A stretch of 9,959 nucleotides of DNA from JASJHI01 sp033791105 (GTDB taxonomy: Bacteria; Actinomycetota; Acidimicrobiia; Acidimicrobiales; Ilumatobacteraceae): positions 1 through 9,959 of the forward strand of contig JASJHI010000114.1 of assembly GCA_033791105.1 (NCBI GenBank), given 5' to 3'. The translations under genes were made by a program, and so were the position numbers. Shown here piece by piece: positions 1-6,224 of the stretch; positions within the stretch are counted from its first letter, which is position 1; the number at the start of each line of letters is the position of its first letter. Below the pieces are notes generated by a model that had not been told where the DNA came from, did not search any database, and worked only from the letters and a program-made list of their open reading frames with translations.

Positions 1-2
1 AG

Positions 3-368
3 ATCATCTGGCTGCGCGAGAACGGCTTCGGCTGCGTCGTGTCGATCATCGCCGCGCCGCACAACCTGCACAACTACGAAGAGCTCCAGTTGCCGTACCG
101 CCACCGCCCCTTCAACGCCGAGAATCCCGACCTCTATCTGACCGCGCTCTACGGGGAACTCCGTGACCTCCTCGATCGCGGCACGAAGGTCCTGGTGCAC
201 GGCGAGGAAGTCGGCGACCGGATCGTCGGGGTGATGGGCGCCTACGTCCGCTGGTCGGGCCTCGTGGACGATCCGACCCAAGCGATCCAGGTCACCGAGC
301 GGATCGCAGGCCGTCAACTGGACCCGTCTGCACGCGACATCATCATGCGCGCCCACGAGCTGCGCTGA
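3..368 (+). CDS. Tyrosine/dual-specificity phosphatase-like protein, 5'-truncated by window edge, catalytic Cys replaced
   Basis: The open frame runs in from the window edge; the GTG at 39 is an internal Val codon, because the upstream residues (IIWLRENGFGCVVSII) continue the fold, so the real start lies outside. The C-terminal part resembles the cysteine phosphatase fold: a strand (KVLV), then HGEEVGDR at 198-221, then a helix (IVGVMGAYVRW) and the helical segment after the P-loop. The motif has the exact spacing of the HCx5R signature, with His and Arg kept and the nucleophilic Cys replaced by Gly. In the family, Cys forms the phospho-enzyme intermediate, so this protein should not act as a classical tyrosine phosphatase. 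It may bind phosphate or phosphoprotein instead. Its stop lies one base from the stop of the opposing M23 gene. I am fairly sure of the fold, but cannot tell the substrate. Confidence 0.7.
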   Translation: MIWLRENGFGCVVSIIAAPHNLHNYEELQLPYRHRPFNAENPDLYLTALYGELRDLLDRGTKVLVHGEEVGDRIVGVMGAYVRWSGLVDDPTQAIQVTERIAGRQLDPSARDIIMRAHELR

Positions 369-369
369 G

Positions 370-1062
370 CTACCAGACCGAACAGGATTCCGGCAGGACG
401 AGCAGCGGGTACGGGTCGAGGCGCTGCGTCGTTCCGTTCCACACCTCGAAGTGCAGGTGGTAGTTCCCGGCAGTGGTGCCGGTGTCGCCGACGAAGCCGA
501 TCACATCGCCAGTCCGCACGGTGTCGCCCGTCACGAATCCGTTTGCGTCCTCGACGCAATGGAAGTAGCGATATCGCCGGTCGGTGGCGGAATCCTCGAG
601 CGTCCATCCCCAGCCGGCGGTTCCCGAGTTCGTGAACCGGCCGCTCAGCACACCATCACAGACGGCATAGATCGGCTGGCCGGCAGTACTCATGATGTCG
701 AGCGCGAAGTGGGTGCGACTGGTGCCGCGCGGGTGGAAATAGCTGTCGTCGTGAAAACCACACGAGGCGCCCGGGTGCAGCGGGAAGATCAGCTTCCCGG
801 CGGGCGCGGCAACGATGAGACCCTCGTCGATCCCGTTCCGATGGGGGTTGTTGGACGGTGGCGACCCGAGGCGCTCGGCCCGCTGGGTCGGGGTCGCGGC
901 GCCTTCCATCGCGGTCAGTTCGGGATCGACGGCGGAGGCGAGCCCGCCCCCGAAGCGACTCGCACCGTATGCGCCGGCACCCACGGCCAAGCCGAGGAGG
1001 AGGCCGCGACGGCTGAGCCGCTGCTGAGATCGAGTCGAGGGATGGGGCGTCGGATCGGGCAT
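370..1062 (-). CDS. Tat-exported M23 family (LytM-type) metallopeptidase
   Basis: A 230-residue protein. The N-terminus holds a twin-arginine signal: SRRGLLLG at 17-24 followed by a Gly/Ala-rich hydrophobic stretch to about 45, so folded export across the membrane is likely. The peptidase domain covers about 85-220 and has the expected zinc and catalytic residues: His118 and Asp122 in HFALD (HxxxD), His168 in YFHC, and His202/His204 in HLHFE (HxH). M23 enzymes cut peptidoglycan cross-links or Gly-containing peptides; proteins this short often act in cell-wall remodelling or as regulators. Cys101 and Cys135 could pair, since the upstream paralogue also has two Cys in this area. It lies 120 bases downstream of that paralogue and probably shares its transcript or uses the candidate promoter in the gap. 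There is no clear Shine-Dalgarno before the ATG. Substrate is unknown; the family call is firm. Confidence 0.9.
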   Translation of the reverse strand: MPDPTPHPSTRSQQRLSRRGLLLGLAVGAGAYGASRFGGGLASAVDPELTAMEGAATPTQRAERLGSPPSNNPHRNGIDEGLIVAAPAGKLIFPLHPGASCGFHDDSYFHPRGTSRTHFALDIMSTAGQPIYAVCDGVLSGRFTNSGTAGWGWTLEDSATDRRYRYFHCVEDANGFVTGDTVRTGDVIGFVGDTGTTAGNYHLHFEVWNGTTQRLDPYPLLVLPESCSVW

Positions 1063-1107
1063 TGAATCGGAGGGCCGCGAGTCACTCGGCGAAGACGGCC
1101 AATCGGC

Positions 1108-1113
1108 AGTATA
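1108..1113 (-). promoter_or_regulatory. Candidate -10 box (TATACT) before the downstream M23 gene
   Basis: The 120-base gap between the two M23 genes contains, on the minus strand, TATACT, which matches TATAAT at five of six positions and is the most AT-rich spot in the gap. It would place a transcription start near 1101, about 40 bases before the ATG at 1062. I see no good -35 hexamer 16-18 bases upstream, so this is only a candidate. The downstream gene may instead be read through from its neighbour. Confidence 0.3.
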
Positions 1114-1182
1114 TGACGATCTGCCACACGACCGTTACGCGACCGCAATGGAGCGCCTGTCGAGCGGACGCCGGCTCGCAGA

Positions 1183-1818
1183 TCAGACCAGCGTCACGTT
1201 CGGGAGCGGAAGCCCGAACAACGGGACCGGATCGACCGCCGGACCCGCAGTACCGCCACGGCGCACCTCGAAGTGCAGGTGCGGCGCGTTCGATGCGGCA
1301 TTTCCGGAACTCCCCATGTACCCGATCACATCACCGGGGCGAACGACATCGCCGACGGCGAGACGGTCAGCGAACGAGTCCAGATGGTGATATCTGTAGA
1401 TGTCACCGTTCGCATCCTCGATGATCCAGGCGTTGCCCTGCGCGCCCGCCAGCACACGCTGGCTGGCGAGCACCCCGTCGACACATGCCAGCAACGGTTG
1501 GCCCGGCTGAGCGTCGACGCGCCACATGTCGACGCCGCGATGTCCACCGCTGCCGTTCGATGCGCTGTCGCCGCCGAAGTTGTCGAGCAGCGTGATCCCT
1601 CCGGTCGTGTCACACGGGAACGAGATCGACGCTTCGCCCGTAGGAACCAATCGCTCGGCCGGCTCGGTCGCGACCGCGGCCTCGCCGACGCCCGATGTCT
1701 CGGCCGGCAGCCCGAACGCCGTCTCCGCGCCGAGGCGCCGCAGCGCCAGTGCGCCGCCCGCAAGCCCGAGTGCGGAAATGACGAGTCGACGACGGCTGAG
1801 AGTAGCGTGAGGGGACAT
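1183..1818 (-). CDS. Tat-exported M23 family (LytM-type) metallopeptidase, paralogue of the neighbouring gene
   Basis: A 211-residue protein from the ATG at 1818; an in-frame ATG at 1848 would add ten residues. I prefer 1818 because it puts the Tat motif (SRRRLVIS, residues 8-15) at normal distance from the N-terminus and limits overlap with the divergent SDR gene to the shared CATG. The hydrophobic core runs to about residue 35. The M23 domain spans about 70-205, with His93 and Asp97 in HRGVD (HxxxD), His144/His145 in YRYHHLD, and His180/His182 in HLHFE. All catalytic and zinc residues are present. Only two Cys are found (69 and 112), suggesting one disulfide after export. It matches the downstream M23 gene in size, signal type and domain order, so a tandem duplication is likely. 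Expected role: cleavage of peptidoglycan cross-links outside the membrane. No Shine-Dalgarno is evident, so translation may be leaderless. Confidence 0.9.
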   Translation of the reverse strand: MSPHATLSRRRLVISALGLAGGALALRRLGAETAFGLPAETSGVGEAAVATEPAERLVPTGEASISFPCDTTGGITLLDNFGGDSASNGSGGHRGVDMWRVDAQPGQPLLACVDGVLASQRVLAGAQGNAWIIEDANGDIYRYHHLDSFADRLAVGDVVRPGDVIGYMGSSGNAASNAPHLHFEVRRGGTAGPAVDPVPLFGLPLPNVTLV

Positions 1819-1819
1819 G
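1816..1819. other. Shared CATG: overlapping start codons of two divergent genes
   Basis: The palindrome CATG contains the ATG of the plus-strand SDR gene (1817-1819) and, on the other strand, the ATG of the M23 gene (1818-1816). If both starts are used there is no intergenic space, so each promoter must lie inside the other gene. On the plus strand GAGGGG just before the ATG can serve as a ribosome binding site, and TAGCGT at 1803-1808 is a weak possible -10 box. The minus-strand start depends on choosing the shorter of two in-frame ATGs. Confidence 0.5.
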
Positions 1820-2788
1820 GCAGGTAGGCGGGTTCTCGTGAGTGGCATGGGCGGTTATCTCGGCACGCTTGTCACCAGCATGCTCGAAGACGAGCCCTGG
1901 GTCGGAGCGCTGGCAGGAATTGACGCGGATCCTCCGCGCCACCGCCTGAAGCGTACGACCTTCCACCGGATTCGACCCGGCGAGCATGATCGGGCCGTCG
2001 AGACGATCGTCGATTTCGATCCGCACATCGTGGTCTACATGGGGGTCTGGGAGCCCGACGCCCGCGCCGCACCGAGCGCCGCGGCTGCGCTCACCGACGA
2101 GGCGTCGACCACCGTGCTCGGGGCCGCAGCCGAGTGTTCGTCGCTCGAGAGCATCATCATCCGCAGCGGCATCGAGGTCTACGGCAGAGCCAAGCGCTCA
2201 CCGACCCGGCCGAGCGAGTCCAGCCGCCGACGACCGACGAGCGACTGGGGCCGCTCCGTCGAGAACATCGAACGCACTGCGCTCACCGTCGGCGAACGGG
2301 TCGGCGTCACGATCGGCACGCTGCGGCTCGCACCGGTGCTCGGTCGACACGTCCCGTCGCCGCTCGGACGGTTCCTACGCCAACCGGTCGTGCCGTTCAG
2401 TGCGCTCGCCGACCCGCCGTTCGCCGTGATCGAGGATCGCGACGCGGCGCGGGCGTTCGTCGCCGCTGCCCGGCAGCGGCTCGCTGAACCACTCAACGTG
2501 GTCGCTCCCGGTGCGATCACGGTGCGGCAGGCCGCACATCGCGGCCACCGGTTGACGCTGCCGCTGCTCGGCCCGGAATGGCTCATCGCCCGGCCGGCCT
2601 CGTACCTGCTCGGCGCACCGATCCCCGACCACGTCCACGAACTGTTGCACCGTGGTCGACTGGCCGACGGCTCACGGATCGAATCGGTGCTCGGTCTCGC
2701 CCCTGAGTCGAGCACGACCGACGTGATCGACAGTCTCTACTCCTGGCCGAGCGTCATCCATCGGCCCGCACAACGGCAGGTGGCCTGA
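1817..2788 (+). CDS. Extended SDR (NAD-dependent epimerase/dehydratase-like) lacking the YxxxK pair
   Basis: A 323-residue protein. The ATG at 1817 is supported by the Rossmann strand that follows at once (RVLVSGMGGYLG, with GxxGxxG at residues 10-16) and by GAGGGG upstream. Asp36 at the end of the second strand favours NAD(H). Ser117 (IIIRSGIEVYG) sits where the catalytic Ser of extended SDRs is found. The expected YxxxK 25-30 residues later reads W-G-R-S-V (Trp144 to Val148), so both Tyr and Lys are missing while the flanking helix (ENIE) is kept. The C-terminal half holds the substrate-domain pattern (LRLAPVLG, then VIEDRDAARAFV at 204-215). A GalE-like fold is clear, but normal dehydrogenase or epimerase chemistry is doubtful. 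It leads a four-gene operon, with one base before the next gene. From memory, M. tuberculosis has a similar pair, Rv0501 (galE2) and the acyltransferase-like Rv0502. Confidence 0.8.
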   Translation: MAGRRVLVSGMGGYLGTLVTSMLEDEPWVGALAGIDADPPRHRLKRTTFHRIRPGEHDRAVETIVDFDPHIVVYMGVWEPDARAAPSAAAALTDEASTTVLGAAAECSSLESIIIRSGIEVYGRAKRSPTRPSESSRRRPTSDWGRSVENIERTALTVGERVGVTIGTLRLAPVLGRHVPSPLGRFLRQPVVPFSALADPPFAVIEDRDAARAFVAAARQRLAEPLNVVAPGAITVRQAAHRGHRLTLPLLGPEWLIARPASYLLGAPIPDHVHELLHRGRLADGSRIESVLGLAPESSTTDVIDSLYSWPSVIHRPAQRQVA

Positions 2789-2789
2789 C

Positions 2790-3566
2790 ATGGCCGCGCT
2801 GGGCAATGTCATCGACTTCCCCGCCCGACAACTCGCCGGCGTCGGCAGCGCCGCCTCAGACGCGCTGTCCGGTGCTGCCGCCGATGCAGCGGCGGCGGCC
2901 GGCGCGGTGGTCCGCAGCGTGCGCTTCGACGATGCGGGCGAGGTCGACGACTGGGGCCGCGACCCGGCACTCGTCTCCACGGTCATCGCCCTCTCGCAAC
3001 TGCGGTGGGACATCGCGACCGGGGGATTCGACGCTCTCCCGAAACGCAGCGGAGCGCTCGTCGTCACCAACGCCCGGAGGTTCGCGCTCGCACCGATCTA
3101 CACGGCATTCGCGCTCACGACCGCGCTCGATCGGCCGGTCCGATTCGTCGGCCGCCCCGACGATGCCCCGGTCGGACCCTTTCTCCGTCGGATCGGCGGA
3201 CTGCTCGACCGGCCCGACGAGCTCGAGGCAGCACTGCGCGGCGGCGACATCGTCGTCATCGGCGCGGCACCACATACTCGTCCGCGGGGAGTCGGCGTGG
3301 TCGACCATGCCCTCGTCGGTGCAGCGGTCGCTGCAAATGTCGGTGTCTACCCGGCCGCCACGACCAGCTCGCCGTTCGCTCGCCACGCGCGGATCGAGAT
3401 CGGCCGTCGCATCCCCGCCTCGAAGACACGGCGCGGCCCCCTGGCCGAACTCGAACTCGCCGACCGGCTGCGCGACCAGATCCACCGACTGCTCGACGAG
3501 ATGGGCGATATCCCGACCGGCACTCCCCTCGACTGGCTTCCGTTCAGCGGGTTGGGCAGACACTGA
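2790..3566 (+). CDS. PlsC-like (LPLAT) acyltransferase homologue with degenerate active-site motifs
   Basis: A 258-residue protein. The start ATG lies one base after the SDR stop, with GCAGGTGG as ribosome binding site. An Ala-rich N-terminal helix is followed by DDWGRDP (53-59), a stretch that I recall from actinobacterial acyltransferases of the Rv0502 type. The domain then follows the lysophospholipid acyltransferase order: a strand (GALVVTN, 88-94) that normally ends in NHxxxxD, a helix, RPVRFVGRP (115-123), GPFLRRIGGLLDRPDELEAAL, a strand, the place of the PEGTR motif, and a C-terminal helix pair. Here the first motif reads N-A-R-R, so the catalytic His is Ala95 and no Asp follows at +5. 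The third motif reads AAPHTRP, with Glu lost. Acyl transfer by the normal mechanism is therefore unlikely; a scaffold or lipid-binding role is possible. I infer the family from pattern and length, with moderate confidence. Confidence 0.65.
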   Translation: MAALGNVIDFPARQLAGVGSAASDALSGAAADAAAAAGAVVRSVRFDDAGEVDDWGRDPALVSTVIALSQLRWDIATGGFDALPKRSGALVVTNARRFALAPIYTAFALTTALDRPVRFVGRPDDAPVGPFLRRIGGLLDRPDELEAALRGGDIVVIGAAPHTRPRGVGVVDHALVGAAVAANVGVYPAATTSSPFARHARIEIGRRIPASKTRRGPLAELELADRLRDQIHRLLDEMGDIPTGTPLDWLPFSGLGRH

Positions 3567-3579
3567 TGGGCGCTCGACG

Positions 3580-4440
3580 ATGACGTATCTCCGGGCCAGC
3601 GATGGCGCTCGTATCCACTATTCGGTCACCGGACGTCCCGGTGCGCCACCCGTACTGTTCATCCAGGGCCTCGGTGCCGACAAGAACGGCTGGACGTTGC
3701 AACGGCTGGCGACGGCGCCGCGCTACCGGGCGGTGGCGCTCGACAATCGAGGCGCCGGAAAGAGCGACAAGCCGCACGGTGAGTACTCACTCGAACAGAT
3801 GGCCGACGACGCCGTCGCAGTGCTCGACCATGCCGGCATCGACAATGCGCACGTCGTGGGCGCGTCGATGGGAGGCGCGATCAGCCAGATCGTCGCCGTC
3901 AAGTATCCCGAACGCGTGCGTTCTGTCACGCTCGCATGTACCGCCGGTCGCAACCACCGATGGCGCGAGGAGTTGCTCGCCGAGTGGCGCGATGCTGCGC
4001 TCGAGCGCGGCATCCTGGCGATGGGGCACGAAGCCGCCCGCTGGGTCATCGGTCCCCGATCGTTCCGTCGAATCCTGCCTGCGATCGGCTGGCTCGGCCC
4101 GCTCGCTCCGAGCCGTCCGGCCCACGCGTTCGCCGCGCAGTGCGACGCGATCATCAACGTCGACACCTCGATGGCCGAGCAGTTGTCCGAGCTCGATGTA
4201 CCGGTGCTCGTCGTCGTCGGCAACCAGGACATCCTCACACCGGTCGGCGACAGCGAAGATCTGGCCGACCGCATCCCCACCGCGGAACTCGTCATCATCA
4301 GCGGAGCCGCGCACGGGCTGATGTTCGAGCATGCCGGCACGTTCAATCGGGTGCTGCTCGAATTCCTCGATCGGGCCGAGACGGCGCACGTGACGCGAGC
4401 GGCCACGGCACCCGCACCCGAGCTGACCGCCATCGGATAG
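3580..4440 (+). CDS. Alpha/beta hydrolase with intact catalytic triad
   Basis: A 286-residue protein. The open frame extends far upstream, but that part overlaps the acyltransferase-like gene and has no family pattern; the ATG at 3580 starts exactly where the fold does (MTYLRASDGARIHYSVTG). The oxyanion-hole segment is FIQGLG (27-32), the conserved DNRGAGKSD follows (55-63), the nucleophile elbow is GASMGG with Ser96, the acid is Asp217 (GNQDILTP) and the base is His245 (GAAHGLMFE). A helical cap lies at about 125-200. All triad residues are present, so it should be an active esterase, lipase or C-C hydrolase; the sequence resembles 3-oxoadipate enol-lactonase-type hydrolases, but the substrate cannot be told. 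It starts 13 bases after the previous stop, without a clear ribosome binding site, and its own stop overlaps the next start, so coupled translation is likely. The last 17 residues (Ala/Thr/Pro-rich) extend beyond the fold. Confidence 0.9.
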   Translation: MTYLRASDGARIHYSVTGRPGAPPVLFIQGLGADKNGWTLQRLATAPRYRAVALDNRGAGKSDKPHGEYSLEQMADDAVAVLDHAGIDNAHVVGASMGGAISQIVAVKYPERVRSVTLACTAGRNHRWREELLAEWRDAALERGILAMGHEAARWVIGPRSFRRILPAIGWLGPLAPSRPAHAFAAQCDAIINVDTSMAEQLSELDVPVLVVVGNQDILTPVGDSEDLADRIPTAELVIISGAAHGLMFEHAGTFNRVLLEFLDRAETAHVTRAATAPAPELTAIG

Positions 4441-5405
4441 TGCGCATCGTCGTCATCGGCGCGGGCCTGTCAGGTCTCGTCGCGGCGCGCGAACTCACGG
4501 CGGCCGGCGCCGACGTCACCGTGCTCGAGCGTGGACGTTCGCCCGGTGGTCGGCTGGCGACGCGCCGCATCGGTGAGGCGACTTTCGATCATGGCGCACA
4601 GTTCTTCACCGTGCGCACGCCGGCGTTCGGCACGACGGTCGAAAGATGGATCGAGCGCGGGCTCGTCACCGTCTGGAACCACGGCTTCGGCGATCCCGAT
4701 GGCCATCCGCGCTACTGCGCACCGCGGGGGATGAGCTCGCTCGCCAAGGACCTTGCAGCCACCGTCGTCGAGGGGCTCGGCGGAGGGTCGGCGGGATGTA
4801 TCGAATTCAACACGATGGCGTTCGCCGTCCGCCGCACCGACGACGGCCTCAGGGTGATCGTGGACGACGGCAGTGCGCGCCCTGCGGACGCTGTGATCTC
4901 GACCTGCCCTCTACCGCAGACGTTCTCGCTGCTCGTCGACGCCGGTATCGACTTCGACGAGCAGGTGTTCCGCACCGACTACGCCCGCACGCTCACCCTG
5001 CTGGCAGTTCTCGACGGGCCACCCGTCGATCTCCCCGCGGGCGGACGCCAACTCGACGGTCCTGTGCTCTCTTTCGTCGGCGACAACGCATCGAAGGGCG
5101 TCAGCGTCGTGCCCGCGCTCACGGCCCATGCGAGCGATGAGTGGAGTGGGGCGCATTGGGACGACGACGACGACGCGATCCTCGCAGCGCTCGGGGACGC
5201 CGCTGCACCGTGGATCGGTGAGGCGTCGATCGTCGAGCGTCAGCTCAAGCGGTGGCGGTTCGCCACCCCCCTCTCGATCTCCGACGACCCGTGCTGGGTA
5301 TCGCCGAGCCGTGACATCGTGGCCGCCGGCGATGCCTTCGCGGGACCGCGCGTCGAGGGCGCCCACAACAGCGGGCTGGCGGCCGCGCACACGCTGCTGG
5401 CCTGA
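4440..5405 (+). CDS. Renalase-like FAD/NAD(P)-dependent oxidoreductase (COG3380 type)
   Basis: A 321-residue protein. I chose the GTG at 4440, which shares its first base with the stop of the hydrolase (TAGTG), because the dinucleotide-binding motif follows at once: MRIVVIGAGLSG (GxGxxG at 7-12), Glu30 for the ribose, and PGGRLATRR (35-43). Further family marks are FDHGAQFF (49-56), RGMSSLAKDLA (96-106), HASDEWS (230-236), QLKRWRFATP (268-277), and the C-terminal FAD-binding stretch GDAFAGPRVEGAHNSGLAAA (297-316). Bacterial renalase-like enzymes are known to oxidise misreduced forms of NAD(P)H, but other members of this amine-oxidase-like group have different substrates. The cofactor site looks complete. 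A run of five Asp (241-245), encoded by repeated GAC, lies between two conserved parts and is probably a surface loop. It is the last gene of the operon and probably a soluble enzyme. What it oxidises here is unknown. Confidence 0.85.
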   Translation: MRIVVIGAGLSGLVAARELTAAGADVTVLERGRSPGGRLATRRIGEATFDHGAQFFTVRTPAFGTTVERWIERGLVTVWNHGFGDPDGHPRYCAPRGMSSLAKDLAATVVEGLGGGSAGCIEFNTMAFAVRRTDDGLRVIVDDGSARPADAVISTCPLPQTFSLLVDAGIDFDEQVFRTDYARTLTLLAVLDGPPVDLPAGGRQLDGPVLSFVGDNASKGVSVVPALTAHASDEWSGAHWDDDDDAILAALGDAAAPWIGEASIVERQLKRWRFATPLSISDDPCWVSPSRDIVAAGDAFAGPRVEGAHNSGLAAAHTLLA

Positions 5406-5471
5406 TCGCTCGCGCGGGTTCGGCGACCCCGGCATGCGGCAGCACGGCGCGCAGCGCCCGCTACGACGGGC

Positions 5472-6158
5472 TCATGGTGCCGACGTCGGCGCCTGGACCG
5501 GAACTTCCGGCGGCTGGTCGGGGTTCAGCGTCGTGGGCGGTGTCGTCGGACGGGGCCGGCCGCTGTCCGCGGTGCAGTGCGCGGAGACGACTTCGCCGGT
5601 GAGGAGGTCGACGACCGTGATGCTCCCGGGCCCGAAGCGTCGCAGGAAGTCGGCAAACGTCGGTAGGTCCTCGTCGCGGCATGTCCGCTCGATCACCGGC
5701 GGGTAGGGCAGTCGCCATCCGTTGACGAACTCCGCCCGGCCGCCTTCGAGGTCGACGATCTCGGGAAGCTCGGCGGTGTAGCCCTCCGCCTGGGGCGTGA
5801 TCGCGAACCAGACCACACCATCGCCGAGCAGGTCGACGAAAAACGCGCAGCGATTGATCACATCGAGCTCCTCACACGTGATCTCGCCACTCGTGCCGGG
5901 CGCGATGCGTACGATCCGTTCCTCACCGAGCACCACATCGAGGAACCCACTCGTGACGCCCCGCTCGTCGAGACCGAAGTCAGCAGACAGCACCGTGGCG
6001 AAGATCGGGGCGACGAGGTCGATCTCCCGCACGGTCGGCTCTGGATCGACCACCGCGTCGAGCGACTGGTCATCGACAACGACAGCGTCGACGAGGAACA
6101 CCAGGCCGACGAGCGCGCCGAGCGCCGCGAGAAATCGCCAGGTGAACAGTTGCCTCAC
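5472..6158 (-). CDS. Membrane-anchored extracytoplasmic protein of unknown function
   Basis: I do not recognise this 228-residue protein. From the GTG at 6158 it begins with MRQLFTWR and a hydrophobic segment (about 9-28), most likely a signal anchor because no clean cleavage site follows. The outer part is acidic and holds four Cys (95, 104, 160, 195), an even number that would fit two disulfides outside the membrane. The tail (200-228) is rich in Pro and Thr, typical of a flexible, wall-spanning or linker segment. Upstream on its strand TACGGT lies seven bases before the GTG, so a nearly leaderless transcript is possible; otherwise it is read after the secreted metallopeptidase, whose stop is 66 bases upstream. 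Only 66 bases separate its stop from that of the convergent renalase-like gene. Good codon pattern and a plausible membrane topology support a real gene. Confidence 0.75.
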   Translation of the reverse strand: MRQLFTWRFLAALGALVGLVFLVDAVVVDDQSLDAVVDPEPTVREIDLVAPIFATVLSADFGLDERGVTSGFLDVVLGEERIVRIAPGTSGEITCEELDVINRCAFFVDLLGDGVVWFAITPQAEGYTAELPEIVDLEGGRAEFVNGWRLPYPPVIERTCRDEDLPTFADFLRRFGPGSITVVDLLTGEVVSAHCTADSGRPRPTTPPTTLNPDQPPEVPVQAPTSAP

Positions 6159-6224
6159 GGGGCAAACCGTACCGACACCGCCCGCCCGAGGGTCGGCACT
6201 CGAGTCACGAACATGACGGTCGGG

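Noticed and set aside
451..1065. Plus-strand open frame opposite the first M23 gene
   Set aside because: Low-complexity shadow of a gene with a full M23 active site on the other strand.
2806..3579. Upstream 258-codon extension of the alpha/beta hydrolase frame
   Set aside because: It is Ser/Arg/Pro-rich, overlaps the acyltransferase-like gene in another frame, and the hydrolase fold begins exactly at the ATG at 3580.
5157..5177. Short GAC repeat encoding five Asp in the renalase-like gene
   Set aside because: Too short to be a phase-variable tract; a likely surface loop in an acidic, GC-rich proteome.
5416..5429. Possible terminator hairpin (GGGT / ACCC) between the convergent genes
   Set aside because: Only four base pairs around a six-base loop, with no T-run; expected by chance in this composition.
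6183..6200. ACTCGAGT palindrome between the protease and the membrane protein
   Set aside because: A single eight-base palindrome with no flanking extension or second copy; no support for an operator.
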